From an uncultured Candidatus Melainabacteria bacterium (GTDB lineage: Bacteria > Cyanobacteriota > Vampirovibrionia > Gastranaerophilales > Gastranaerophilaceae), in contig CANOTP010000004.1 of assembly GCA_947570135.1 (NCBI GenBank), forward strand, positions 186,001 through 250,000: a stretch of 64,000 nt of DNA, written 5' to 3'. The translations under genes were made by a program, and so were the position numbers. Positions within the stretch are counted from its first letter, which is position 1, and each line of letters starts with the position of its first letter. Below are positions 35,886 to 45,198 of this stretch, piece after piece. The notes under the pieces are model-generated. The model searched no databases. It was given only the letters and a program-made list of their open reading frames with translations, and had not been told where the DNA came from.

Positions 35886-36464
35886 ATGCATAAATATATT
35901 GCTTATTTGGAATATATAAACGGAAAATTATCAAAGTACTTTCGGCAGCAGGAGCCTTATATTTTTTGTAAGAGAGGGTGTGCTAAGTGTTGTCAAAAAG
36001 GTGATTATCCGTTTAGGCAAGTGGAAGTTGAATACTTATTGCAGGGATTCAGTCAACTTGATAATGACAAAAAACAGCTAATCTTGGATAAGATTCAAAA
36101 GATTAAACAGGAAAAAGCTGATTGTAAGCAAGAAAATTTCATGTATGAATGTCCGTTTTTGATAAATAATGAATGTTCGGTTTATGAATATCGCGGTATA
36201 ATTTGCAGAACTTTCGGGTTGATATCATCAAGAGAGAATGCGAATTCGAAGGTTCCGTTTTGTGCATTTGAGGGCTTGAATTATTCTAATGTGTTGGATG
36301 TCGAAAATAATGTGATTTCGGAAGAAAAATTTTTGGCACTTAATACGGATATTGAACCTTTAGCTTATAATGTAAGTTATAAATATTTAACGAGCGAAAA
36401 ATTTGAAAAAGTGTTTGAGTTTAAGTTTGGGGAAGTTCGCTCTTTAATTGACTGGTTTATTTAA
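35886..36464 (+). CDS. YkgJ-type cysteine-cluster protein
   Basis: A 192-residue protein with C-K-R-G-C-A-K-C-C near residue 30 and CPFLINNECSVYEYRGIICRTF near 100. This CxxxCxxCC and C...C...R...CR pattern defines the YkgJ/UPF0153 family, thought to bind zinc or an Fe-S cluster; biochemical roles are mostly unknown. A second family member occurs at 58442. It converges with the next gene and overlaps it by 4 bases. Confidence 0.85.
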   Translation: MHKYIAYLEYINGKLSKYFRQQEPYIFCKRGCAKCCQKGDYPFRQVEVEYLLQGFSQLDNDKKQLILDKIQKIKQEKADCKQENFMYECPFLINNECSVYEYRGIICRTFGLISSRENANSKVPFCAFEGLNYSNVLDVENNVISEEKFLALNTDIEPLAYNVSYKYLTSEKFEKVFEFKFGEVRSLIDWFI

Positions 36465-37222
36465 TTATTTTCGGGTTTAAAATTTTTATTTATATCAAGT
36501 TTTTTAAATTGTACAGGGTTATCTTCACCATAATTCAGGAACTCTTTATAATAAGCGATGGCATCTTTCGGCGGTAAAAGTTTATTTGCCCAAACATCAA
36601 TGACTAATGCATTTTCTCCCCAGGTTTCAGGGTTGTTGATATCTGCATTTTTATCAAGTCCGATTACGTTAAAAACGTGGCTGTTTTCGGAGGTATTTCC
36701 TCCAATTTCGATAATTGTGTTATTAATACCTTTTTTATTCATCTCATTATGCAGATAGTATGCCCGCTCACCGCAGTTTGCATGGTTATATTGTTGAAAT
36801 TCGTTTTCAATCATATTAATGTATTGGCTGAATGTAATATCTTTTTCATCAGGTCTTTTTTCAAGAATTGCTATTGTTGTTTGGAAATCTTTATCTGCTT
36901 TAGCTTTGGCTTTTTCTTTGAGATACGGGCTTGCGTTGTTTCGTTCAAACCCTTTTGCAATAGTTTCCGACATTGTGAATGAATCAAGTTTCGGGTATTT
37001 TTCGTAAAACCCGTTCATAATACTTCTGCCGATGTCATAGTTATTGTTTGTATTGATTAATGTCTGATTATTTAAGCTTACGGCATTTTGATATTTATAG
37101 TAATCCTGTTCAAAGTTTTTGCTTCCCCTGAAAGTTGTTTGTGTATAGGAAACTGTATCTACAGTCTTTTTAATCTGTAATGACGGAATTATATATTGAT
37201 TACTAATACCTGAAATGTTCAT
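36461..37222 (-). CDS. Putative papain-fold cysteine peptidase or transglutaminase-like protein with N-terminal tag-like element
   Basis: A 253-residue protein starting MNISGISNQY, with a T-T-F-R-G-S element at about 29-34 and no signal peptide. The C-terminal half has an ordered C-H-D set: C150 in HANCGERAYYLHNEM, H182 in ENSHVFNVIGLD, and D209 in ALVIDVW. Order and spacing are those of papain-like folds, including transglutaminase-like enzymes and several bacterial effectors. The match rests on the triad pattern only, so enzymatic activity is inferred. It is transcribed opposite to the cysteine-cluster gene. Confidence 0.55.
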   Translation of the reverse strand: MNISGISNQYIIPSLQIKKTVDTVSYTQTTFRGSKNFEQDYYKYQNAVSLNNQTLINTNNNYDIGRSIMNGFYEKYPKLDSFTMSETIAKGFERNNASPYLKEKAKAKADKDFQTTIAILEKRPDEKDITFSQYINMIENEFQQYNHANCGERAYYLHNEMNKKGINNTIIEIGGNTSENSHVFNVIGLDKNADINNPETWGENALVIDVWANKLLPPKDAIAYYKEFLNYGEDNPVQFKKLDINKNFKPENN

Positions 37223-37244
37223 AGATTTTCTACCTGTAATTAAT

Positions 37245-37287
37245 AAAAAAATCAGGGGTAAAATATTGCGTTTACTCCTGATTTTTT
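37245..37287 (-). terminator. Rho-independent terminator after the ferritin-like gene
   Basis: An interrupted repeat (AAAAAATCAGG against CCTGATTTTTT, extended with GTAAA/TTTAC) gives a hairpin with a T run on the minus strand, between the genes starting at 37610 and 37222. Confidence 0.75.
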
Positions 37288-37304
37288 ATTTACAATAGTT
37301 AACT

Positions 37305-37610
37305 TTAATCTTCTTTACCGTTGATGATTTTTTCGGCTTCTTCAACTCCTTCGCCGTAAAGTTCTGATTCTTCAGGGTCAAGTTGTTTTAGCAGGTATAA
37401 GAAGTTTCCGACGTGAATTTTTTCATCTTCTGCAATTTCTTCAAGCAGTTTTTTTGATTTTTCATCATCAATAGATTCTTGAATTTCTTCATAAAGTTGA
37501 ATTGCTTCGTATTCTGATGCGATACTGAATCTTATTGCTCTTATAAGCTCTTCTTTTGTAAGTTTTCTGTCACTTTTTTTAGTGCTGAACGGTGTTGAAA
37601 ATTCAGGCAT
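37305..37610 (-). CDS. Small ferritin-like (rubrerythrin/EncFtn-type) di-iron protein
   Basis: A 101-residue two-helix ferritin-like protein: RKLTKEELIRAIRFSIASEYEAIQLYEEI and, in the second helix, E-I-A-E-D-E-K-I-H-V-G-N-F. The ExxE...ExxH ligands fit a di-iron site built by pairing two subunits, as in encapsulated ferritins and small rubrerythrin-like proteins. Encapsulin cargo proteins of this form usually sit beside an encapsulin shell gene, but none is visible here. A likely role is iron storage or peroxide protection in an anaerobe. Confidence 0.8.
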   Translation of the reverse strand: MPEFSTPFSTKKSDRKLTKEELIRAIRFSIASEYEAIQLYEEIQESIDDEKSKKLLEEIAEDEKIHVGNFLYLLKQLDPEESELYGEGVEEAEKIINGKED

Positions 37611-37708
37611 AATTTTTCTCCTTATTTTTGTGCTGTTATAATTTAGCTTAAATTTTAAATAAATAAATTCGCTAAATGTATAGTTTTAGTAATTTGTTAC
37701 AAACGGAT

Positions 37709-37741
37709 TAGCAAAAAATATTTTTATGGTATTTATATAAG
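37709..37741 (+). promoter_or_regulatory. TAGCAAAA-type promoter element
   Basis: TAGCAAAAAATATTTTTATG, then GTATTT and TATAAG (37736-37741), 38 bases before the ATG at 37780. It aligns without gaps to 15019 and to the minus-strand copy at 60377. Confidence 0.6.
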
Positions 37742-37779
37742 TGGAGTTTATAAAAATATAAAGTATTAGGAGAAAAGAT

Positions 37780-39678
37780 ATGAGAATTAGTCCGATAACT
37801 GCAAGTAGTTATAACAATTTAAACATCAAACGTAATGTAAATTTTAAAAGTGCAATTTTTGCATGTGCAGCGATGTCAGATTCACACGGTGATACTAAAA
37901 ACCCGCCAAAAGCAGAGTTGGCATTAAACGATAACTATAAAAAGGTATTTAATGATATTAACCCGTTGAATCCTGATGATAGAGTTAAACCTTCAAGTAT
38001 TTATACTGCTTTTTTACATTCGGGAGATTTTCTTATGAATGGTGCAGTTAAGGGGTACAGAGATAAAACAAAATGCAGTGCGGATTATCAGTTTGCGGCA
38101 TTAGAAAAGCTTTCTGATATTTTCGGAAAACGTATTAAAGAATCATTGGGTGATGAAGTTGTTTATAAAAAATTCCTGACACTCGGTAACCACGATTTTG
38201 ACGGTACTGATAAAGCTTTGTGGGGATATTTGAAGAATTCTAAATTTACAACTGTAGTTACCAATATGGATTTGGATAAATCTCCTAAAGTAAAACAATT
38301 AATGAATGAAAATAACAATATAGTAACAAAACAAATAATTTCAATTCCTGATGACAAGAACGATATCAGAAGAGAAAACGGAGAAGAAGAGTTATTCCAC
38401 AAGGTAATGATTCTTGGCGTAACAATCCCGTCAATTCCTTTCTATAACCCGACACTTCACCCTGATACTCACTTCTTGGATGAAAGTAATAAAAAAGACG
38501 TTAAGCTTACCAAAAAAGATTTAATGAAAACTTTAACCTGTATAAGCAGAACCGTAAAAGAATTTAAGGAACAAAACCCTAAGGGTGCTGTTATAGTTAT
38601 GTCACACACCGGCAATCCTATTTCTAATATGATTAGAAATGCGGCACCGGGTATTAACTTTATATTTAACGGTCACGATCATGAAAATATTGTAAGACAT
38701 ATCGGTAAAACAACCATTCAATCTTTAGGTCAAAATAACGATCAAATTAAATTCTTTAAATTATTCTTTGATGATTTTTCTCAAGATGAATACGGTAATA
38801 TCACCGGCGGAGAATTAACCGTAATTGACAAATCTTCAACATACAGTACAAAATACACTAATGATAACCGTTTAAGCGGTACAGAAATGCAAAAATGGAT
38901 AAATGATAACCTTGCAAAAGATGATGATGCCGAAAATTATCCTGCAATGTGGTATAGCTGTCCTGACCCTAAATATGCTGCTTATAAGACATTAAAATAT
39001 GATGAGCATCAGGTCAGAGCCCTAAATTCACCGCTTGCAAACTTCTTAACTTCATCTATTGCCTCAGAAATCAGAAGAATGCCTGATTTATACGGTAAGA
39101 ATGTGGCATCGGTTGCATTGCAATCGTCTGTAATCAGAAGCGGAATTCAGGAAAAAATGAGTAATATGGATATGATAAGAATCTTCAACGGTCTTGGTGA
39201 AAGCTTATCAACATTATCTGTCGGTTATGTAACAGGGGATGAATTATCAGGAATTATCGCAGAAAACGTATTCAGCAACCTTGAAAGTGACAGAAACACG
39301 ATGCTTCAATGGTCGGATGTACAAATTAACAAGGATATGTTGAAAGATATTAAAGAAGGAAAAAGCGACAAATCTCCGATTGATGCAATTAAGATGAGAA
39401 ACTTAAAAACCGAAACCGCAATGACCCCTTCAACTTGGGAAGATGTTGATCCCGATAAGGAATATAAAGTTGTTCTTCCTACAAAATATTTGATGAAAGA
39501 CAGTTTAAAATATGTTCCTGTAATAAAAGACAGATTCCATGTAGTAGAGGATGAAAATTACAGAACAATGTCACAATTGCTTCGTTCATTAAATGATCAC
39601 AACGGCGGTATAACCTTCAGACCGAAAGTTTCGGAAGAAAGGGTTATCTACCACGAAGTACAAGATTCTGATGAGTAA
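37780..39678 (+). CDS. 5'-nucleotidase/metallophosphatase family protein with N-terminal tag-like element
   Basis: A 632-residue protein starting MRISPITASSYNN, with NVNFKSA near residue 20 and no Sec signal. Calcineurin-type motifs follow in order: SDSHG (about 33), HSGD, LGNHDFD, MSHTG and FNGHDHEN, all needed for the two-metal site. The C-terminal 250 residues correspond to the 5'-nucleotidase specificity region of UshA-like enzymes, although weakly. UshA enzymes normally act outside the cytoplasm on nucleotides. A related protein with the same lack of signal peptide is at 48637. The gene has a good AGGAG site and its own promoter element. Confidence 0.8.
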   Translation: MRISPITASSYNNLNIKRNVNFKSAIFACAAMSDSHGDTKNPPKAELALNDNYKKVFNDINPLNPDDRVKPSSIYTAFLHSGDFLMNGAVKGYRDKTKCSADYQFAALEKLSDIFGKRIKESLGDEVVYKKFLTLGNHDFDGTDKALWGYLKNSKFTTVVTNMDLDKSPKVKQLMNENNNIVTKQIISIPDDKNDIRRENGEEELFHKVMILGVTIPSIPFYNPTLHPDTHFLDESNKKDVKLTKKDLMKTLTCISRTVKEFKEQNPKGAVIVMSHTGNPISNMIRNAAPGINFIFNGHDHENIVRHIGKTTIQSLGQNNDQIKFFKLFFDDFSQDEYGNITGGELTVIDKSSTYSTKYTNDNRLSGTEMQKWINDNLAKDDDAENYPAMWYSCPDPKYAAYKTLKYDEHQVRALNSPLANFLTSSIASEIRRMPDLYGKNVASVALQSSVIRSGIQEKMSNMDMIRIFNGLGESLSTLSVGYVTGDELSGIIAENVFSNLESDRNTMLQWSDVQINKDMLKDIKEGKSDKSPIDAIKMRNLKTETAMTPSTWEDVDPDKEYKVVLPTKYLMKDSLKYVPVIKDRFHVVEDENYRTMSQLLRSLNDHNGGITFRPKVSEERVIYHEVQDSDE

Positions 39679-39767
39679 TTGTGGCAATATCAGGTAGACT
39701 ATTGACGGATTAAAAATTTGTATATTTCGTTTACTTTCATTTTGTTCTAAATAGAAAGGAGAAATAT

Positions 39768-41063
39768 ATGAGTTTTAATCCGTTAAAAGAAAAAGGGATA
39801 AGCCCCGAAAAACAGTTAAGAACCTGGCATGATATCGCACACAGACATTTTAATAAAAATGATGTAGATTGTTATTCAAGAACAAGACAAATACTTATGA
39901 ACGGTATTGAGGTTGAGGCTTGGAACTTTAAACATAATTTTGCAAGAAATACAGATGATGAAGAAACTAAAAGATTTTTAGCCTTGACAAGACGTACCGA
40001 AGATATGCAACAAACGACGGTAAACTGGCTTACACCATCTGATCAGTCTGTATTGGAAACTACGTTAGGTTATGAACAGGTTGCTGTCGATTTAACAGCT
40101 TGGCTTGCTCAAAACGAACCCGATCCTTACGTTAAAGAAACCTTTAATTTCGGTTTGTTGGAAGACTTTGACCATTTGTACCGATACAGTCAGTGGGCAT
40201 ATATGGTACATGGAATTTCTCCTAATGAAATTTTGCAAGCTCAAACAGATGTAATTTTCGGCAGACCGACTCAAAATCATCATAACTGTAATATGATGCG
40301 TCTTAGAAAATGTTATGACAAAGAAACTGCAACACCTCAAACAAAGGTTAATATTTTAACACTTGTGTCAGGTGAGCAGCAAACCCATAACTACTATGCA
40401 GAACACGGTATGTGCTACGGAAACGAATGTTTGCGAGAAACATTTGCCGAAATTAAAGACGTAGAAGAAGAACACGTTACAATGTATGAATCATTAATTG
40501 ACCCGACAGAATCTTGGTACGAAAAATTATTGCTTCGAGAGTTTACCGAAGTCTGTACGTACTATAACTGTATGGAAGACGAAGAAAATGATGACTTACG
40601 TGCTATTTGGGAAGAATTTGTCGATTATGAAATCGGGCACCTTAAAATTGCAGCAGAATTATTCAAAAAGCACGAAGGCAGAGACCCGGAAGAAATTATC
40701 GGTTCTGAAATCGTTTATCCGTGCCGCTTTATGTCACAAAAAGATTATGTAGCTAAAGTCCTTAAAAAAGAAATCGATAAACGTTTAGGACAAAATAAAG
40801 ACTATACAACAATTGCAGATTTACCTGATGATTGGGAAAGCTTTGCAGTACAAGAAACTGTAGGAGAAGACGGTTCTCCGACCGAAGGTACAATAAGAAC
40901 TATTGCTGCCACAAAAGACAGAGATTTGGTTATGGCATCAAACGAATTGGAAAATCGCAGTGTAGAACTTTACGAACGCGGTTTGCAGCCTGAACCTCAA
41001 GCTCCGAATACTGTCACTCCCGAAGAATATGAGGAAATGGCAGACGAAGAATTTGAGTTTTAA
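39768..41063 (+). CDS. Multi-domain ferritin-like protein
   Basis: A 431-residue acidic cytoplasmic protein with repeated carboxylate-histidine helices typical of ferritin-like/rubrerythrin folds: LGYEQVAVDL with LLEDFDHLYRY, SGEQQTHNYYAEHG with IKDVEEEHVTMYE, and REFTEVCTYYNCM with FVDYEIGHLKIA. Two or three di-iron half-sites are therefore present in one chain. The C-terminus is glutamate- and proline-rich. A role in iron or oxygen and peroxide handling is likely but not proven. It is preceded by AAAGGAG and followed by a terminator. Confidence 0.7.
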   Translation: MSFNPLKEKGISPEKQLRTWHDIAHRHFNKNDVDCYSRTRQILMNGIEVEAWNFKHNFARNTDDEETKRFLALTRRTEDMQQTTVNWLTPSDQSVLETTLGYEQVAVDLTAWLAQNEPDPYVKETFNFGLLEDFDHLYRYSQWAYMVHGISPNEILQAQTDVIFGRPTQNHHNCNMMRLRKCYDKETATPQTKVNILTLVSGEQQTHNYYAEHGMCYGNECLRETFAEIKDVEEEHVTMYESLIDPTESWYEKLLLREFTEVCTYYNCMEDEENDDLRAIWEEFVDYEIGHLKIAAELFKKHEGRDPEEIIGSEIVYPCRFMSQKDYVAKVLKKEIDKRLGQNKDYTTIADLPDDWESFAVQETVGEDGSPTEGTIRTIAATKDRDLVMASNELENRSVELYERGLQPEPQAPNTVTPEEYEEMADEEFEF

Positions 41064-41068
41064 ATTCG

Positions 41069-41101
41069 AAAAAAAGAGCTTCATTTTGAGGCTCTTTTTT
41101 T
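41069..41101 (+). terminator. Rho-independent terminator after ferritin-like gene
   Basis: AAAAAGAGC pairs with GCTCTTTTT around an 11-base loop, ending in a T run. Confidence 0.8.
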
Positions 41102-41116
41102 CATATCTTAACAAAA

Positions 41117-41150
41117 CAGCAAATTTTATATTTATATTTTTTTATATAAT
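41117..41150 (+). promoter_or_regulatory. TAGCAAAA-type promoter element (CAGCAAAT variant)
   Basis: CAGCAAATTTTATATTTA followed by TTTTTTTA and a perfect TATAAT (41145-41150), in the same register as the copy at 60377. It lies 27 bases before the ATG at 41178. Confidence 0.5.
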
Positions 41151-41177
41151 ATATAGTAGGGAATTTAGGAAGTGTTC

Positions 41178-43262
41178 ATGGAAGTTTCAAAAATTAATCT
41201 CGGTATAGTCAGTAATAAGGTTCAGACAAACAAAGTAAAAAATAATCCGTGTTTTACATCGGTAAACGAAACTCCAGATTCTTTCAATAAAAAAGACCCG
41301 TCCTGCGATAATAAGTTTACAAAGCTTGAGGCTTTAAAAAACTTTGGAAAAGGTTTGATTAGCCCGTTAAAAGCAATAGTTCAGCATCCGTTTATTTCGC
41401 TTGGAATGATTGGTGCAACAATAGCAGCCTGTATGGCAGTTCCTGCTTTAGGTCCTATTATGACCCTTGGGTTTGGCGCATTAAGCCTTTATGAGGTTGG
41501 AAAAGGTACATATAACGCCGTTAAAGAATACAAACGAGGTAATTATGATAATTCCGAAAAAGCCTTTGAAAAGATAGGAACAGGAGTTGTCGGAACTGTT
41601 CTGACAGCTTTAGGATTGAAAAATTCCGCTAAAACTTCTCTTGAATTAGTTGAAGCTCAAAAGGCGGGAAGACCTTTAACCGTTCTGGAAAAAATGAAAA
41701 TTGCAGAAAAAATTAAAGAAAACAGCTTGTATTCTGCGCTAAAAGATAATTTCAAATTATTTACCAAGGACGGGTTAAAAGCCGTAGGTGATAGTTTAAA
41801 ACCGGCTAATATAATTTCAAGATTTACAAGAGTTAGAAATATTCTCAAAACAAAATCTAAGGTTTCTCCTGAAGAAATTCAGCGCCGTTCAAATTTGACA
41901 GCAAGAGATATCGGGCAGGAAGCGCAAATTATTTTGGATAAAACATTTGATGAAATGGGAATACCGAAAGAACTTCGTCCAAAACTTGTAATCTCTGATG
42001 AATTACGCTATCAAACAGTTGAAGATGCTAATAAAATCGTTTCGGATTACGTGACTGCGCAGATGCGTATTAAAGACTTTTTTGACCCTAATCCTAAACA
42101 ATATAAGCTTGAAGTATTTGCTTCCGGAGAAAACCTAAGAGTAATGACTGATGATGCGATTTTGGCAAGAATAAAATCTGTTTTAAATCAAGATAGCAAA
42201 ACTGCAAGTTTAACTTCTGATGAAATAGGGTTAAAAACCATACTTAATCTGCAAAATAAGAGCCGTGGTGGAAATTATGTTCCGAAAACCCATACGATTA
42301 CTGTTAATACAGGTGCATATCGAAATGGAAACTATGCTTCAATGGATGAAATTGTTGCTCATGAAGCTCTGCATGCTAAAATGGCAATTTACAGATCGTC
42401 ATTATCCGCGGAAGAATCTCAATTTGCAATAAAAGAACTTTTACGTGACAGGATTATAAACGGTGAACCCGAACAAATATTTAAGGAAGGTTCTCTTTTG
42501 GGTAATGTAATGATTGATGCACCTAAAATGTCACCAAAAATGCGTCAGGATTTCTTACGTTATGCTGATGAGTTTATTTTTGCAAACGGTGATAGCGCGG
42601 AATCTGCATCAAAGTTAAGCAGACTTCTTGATTTGAACCCCGAATTTATTTCAAAAAACGGCGGAACACGTGAAGCCGCGTTAGAAGTTTTACAAAATTA
42701 TGTAACATCACATAATAACAGATATAAGTTGTTTTCAAATGTGCAGATAAAAGATGTTGAGCTGTCGTTAACTCCAGAGCAGCACAAACTTGCGGTAGAG
42801 TCTTTGAAAGAATATGTTGCAACAATAGAGGGAAATTCCCGTAATCAAGGGCTTTTAACCAATATTTTTGGAACAAGTAAAGATGCATTTAATCAATATC
42901 AATTCTCACCGGAGGAACTTCTTGCAAGAAATACTGCTGCGGAATATGAAAAGGCTAAAATCTCTGCTATTTTAGAAGATACAACACTGCCGGCGGCAAA
43001 ACGTGCCGAATATGTGCAGCGTATGCAGGATTTGGATTTTATTCTTGAATACAACGCTGTAGGTAAAGAATATTATGAACTTTATACAAAAGTTTTAAAT
43101 AATCCTGATGATATAATGCTTTCAAAAGCATTAAAACAAATGGAAAGGCGTATGGAAAAATATAACAGTATCAAACGATCAGGAAATATGTTATTGCAAA
43201 CAAAATCAGCTTTTCCGACAAATATGTTACCGTACCTTCGGAACGAAGAAAAACAGGCTTAA
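41178..43262 (+). CDS. HExxH-containing putative metallopeptidase with N-terminal tag-like element
   Basis: About 694 residues. The ATG at 41178 has AGGA 7-8 bases upstream; the alternative GTG at 41172 adds two residues. It starts MEVSKINLGIVSNKVQ with NPCFTSV near residue 25 and no Sec signal. A hydrophobic hairpin (about 60-105, SLGMIGATIAACMAVPALGPIM) could insert into a membrane. The zinc-binding motif H395-E-A-L-H399 lies in IVAHEALHAK, preceded by a strand with TITVNTG, as in zincin peptidases. The rest is helical. Family not identified; the third zinc ligand was not located. Confidence 0.65.
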   Translation: MEVSKINLGIVSNKVQTNKVKNNPCFTSVNETPDSFNKKDPSCDNKFTKLEALKNFGKGLISPLKAIVQHPFISLGMIGATIAACMAVPALGPIMTLGFGALSLYEVGKGTYNAVKEYKRGNYDNSEKAFEKIGTGVVGTVLTALGLKNSAKTSLELVEAQKAGRPLTVLEKMKIAEKIKENSLYSALKDNFKLFTKDGLKAVGDSLKPANIISRFTRVRNILKTKSKVSPEEIQRRSNLTARDIGQEAQIILDKTFDEMGIPKELRPKLVISDELRYQTVEDANKIVSDYVTAQMRIKDFFDPNPKQYKLEVFASGENLRVMTDDAILARIKSVLNQDSKTASLTSDEIGLKTILNLQNKSRGGNYVPKTHTITVNTGAYRNGNYASMDEIVAHEALHAKMAIYRSSLSAEESQFAIKELLRDRIINGEPEQIFKEGSLLGNVMIDAPKMSPKMRQDFLRYADEFIFANGDSAESASKLSRLLDLNPEFISKNGGTREAALEVLQNYVTSHNNRYKLFSNVQIKDVELSLTPEQHKLAVESLKEYVATIEGNSRNQGLLTNIFGTSKDAFNQYQFSPEELLARNTAAEYEKAKISAILEDTTLPAAKRAEYVQRMQDLDFILEYNAVGKEYYELYTKVLNNPDDIMLSKALKQMERRMEKYNSIKRSGNMLLQTKSAFPTNMLPYLRNEEKQA

Positions 43263-44608
43263 ACTATACCTTGAGCAACCATAGCCTCGGATAGTTTTGT
43301 GAATGCTGCAATATTAGCGCCTGCAACGTAGTTGTTGCCGAGATTATATTTTTCAGCTGCGTCTTTGCAGGATTTGAAGATGTTAACCATAATTCTGTCT
43401 AATTTTGCATCAACTTCTTCAAATGTCATATAGTATCTCATACTGTTTTGGCTCATTTCAATGGCTGATGTTGCAACACCGCCTGCGTTAGCGGCTTTTG
43501 CGGGAGCAACAAGAACACCGTGAGATAGGAAGTGCTCTGTAGCGTCTTTTGTACAAGGCATATTAGCTCCTTCGCCTATTGCAAAAACTCCGTTTTCTAC
43601 AAGTTTTTCGGCTGAATGCAGTGTTAATTCGTTTTGTGTTGCGCAAGGAAGTGCGATATCTGTTTTAATATTCCAAATAGGTGAATCTTCACCTGTTTTT
43701 TCGATATATTCAGCCTCAGGTCTGTGTTTTACGTACTCTGAAATCCTTCCGCGTTCAACTTCTTTAATTTGTTTTACGATGTTTAAATCTATTCCGTTTT
43801 TATCGTAAATACAGCCTTTTGAATCACTCATAGCAACAACAAAAGCTCCGTAGTTTTGAGCTTTTTGACAAGCATAAATTGCAACATTACCAGAGCCCGA
43901 AATTGTTACAGTTTTACCTTGAAGGGTTTGACCGTTAGCTGAAAGCATTTCTCGCATAAAGTATATCAAACCGTATCCTGTTGCCTCTGTTCTTGCTAAA
44001 GAACCTCCGTAAGATAATCCTTTTCCTGTCAAAACTCCGCCTTCGTATGCGTTTCTGATTCTTTTATACTGTCCGAAAAGATACCCGATTTCGCGTGCGC
44101 CGACTCCGATATCGCCTGCGGGAACATCAACATCTTGTCCGATATGGCGTTGAAGTTCTGTCATAAAGCTTTGGCAAAATCTCATAATTTCGTTATCTGA
44201 TTTCCCTTTAGGGTCAAAATCAGCTCCGCCCTTTCCGCCGCCAATTGGAAGTCCAGTTAAGGCGTTTTTGAATATCTGTTCAAAGCCTAAGAATTTCATA
44301 ATACTTTGGTCAACACTCGGGTGGAATCGTAATCCGCCTTTATAAGGTCCTATAAGACTGCTGAATTGTACTCTGTAGCCTCTGTGGACGATGGTTTTAC
44401 CTTCATCGTTTACGTACGGAACTCTGAATGTAATAAGTCTTTCAGGTTCTGTCATTCTTTCTAGTAGTGCAATGTTTTCAAATTCTTTATGCTCGTTTAT
44501 TACAGGTTCAATTGTTGATAAAACCTCTTCAACTGCCTGTATATATTCTTTTTCATTACAATTTTTTGTTTCAATTTCGCTTAAAACTTTTTCAATATAA
44601 CTATTCAT
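43259..44608 (-). CDS. gdhA: Glutamate dehydrogenase, NADP-type
   Basis: A 449-residue hexameric GDH. The catalytic lysine region is PIGGGKGGADFDPKGKSD, with DVPAGDIGVG and the dinucleotide-binding GSGNVA. It makes glutamate from ammonia and 2-oxoglutarate. Length and N-terminal sequence match the NADP-dependent bacterial enzymes. It overlaps the convergent HExxH gene by 4 bases and is divergent from mscL. Confidence 0.95.
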   Translation of the reverse strand: MNSYIEKVLSEIETKNCNEKEYIQAVEEVLSTIEPVINEHKEFENIALLERMTEPERLITFRVPYVNDEGKTIVHRGYRVQFSSLIGPYKGGLRFHPSVDQSIMKFLGFEQIFKNALTGLPIGGGKGGADFDPKGKSDNEIMRFCQSFMTELQRHIGQDVDVPAGDIGVGAREIGYLFGQYKRIRNAYEGGVLTGKGLSYGGSLARTEATGYGLIYFMREMLSANGQTLQGKTVTISGSGNVAIYACQKAQNYGAFVVAMSDSKGCIYDKNGIDLNIVKQIKEVERGRISEYVKHRPEAEYIEKTGEDSPIWNIKTDIALPCATQNELTLHSAEKLVENGVFAIGEGANMPCTKDATEHFLSHGVLVAPAKAANAGGVATSAIEMSQNSMRYYMTFEEVDAKLDRIMVNIFKSCKDAAEKYNLGNNYVAGANIAAFTKLSEAMVAQGIV

Positions 44609-44715
44609 TATGCTCTTGCCTCAATATTTATTACATCTGTATTTACTCTACTTCGTAAATAGACAAATATCAATACTTTATATATTATTAATATGAATTT
44701 ATACAGGAGGAAAAC

Positions 44716-45198
44716 ATGTTAAAAAGGTTAAAAAAATACACGGAAGAGTTTAAGACATTTGCAATGCGCGGGAATGTAATTGATATGGCAGTCGGTATTA
44801 TTATCGGTGCAGCATTTGGAAAAATTGTTGATTCTTTGGTAAAAGATATAATAATGCCGCCTTTGGGCTGGCTTTTGGGGAGGGTAGATTTTTCAAAATT
44901 ATATTTGGTTTTACCCGATTATAACGGGAAATTTGTTCATTATCCTTCGTTGGATGCCGCGCAAGCTGCAGGTGCAGTTACTATTAATTACGGGCTTTTC
45001 ATTAATACTTTAATAAGTTTTATTATTGTGTCTGTAGCAGTATTTATCTTAATCAAATGTATAAACAAATTGCGAGCCGATAAAAAATCGGATAATGCAG
45101 AAATTGCGCAGGAAACAACAAAAGATTGTCCGTATTGTTTTACTAAAATTGATATGAGAGCGGTAAAATGTCCTAATTGTACTGCTGATTTAGGTTAG
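44716..45198 (+). CDS. mscL: Large-conductance mechanosensitive channel with C-terminal zinc ribbon
   Basis: A 160-residue MscL: the N-terminal helix and TM1 ([28 protein letters not shown]), periplasmic loop and TM2 are canonical. It opens under membrane tension to release solutes. Instead of the usual C-terminal helix alone, it ends with C138-P-Y-C141 and C152-P-N-C155, a zinc-ribbon knuckle pair. Such a tail is known from some MscL proteins but is not part of E. coli MscL. Ribosome site GGAGG. It overlaps the convergent next gene by 4 bases. Confidence 0.93.
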   Translation: MLKRLKKYTEEFKTFAMRGNVIDMAVGIIIGAAFGKIVDSLVKDIIMPPLGWLLGRVDFSKLYLVLPDYNGKFVHYPSLDAAQAAGAVTINYGLFINTLISFIIVSVAVFILIKCINKLRADKKSDNAEIAQETTKDCPYCFTKIDMRAVKCPNCTADLG

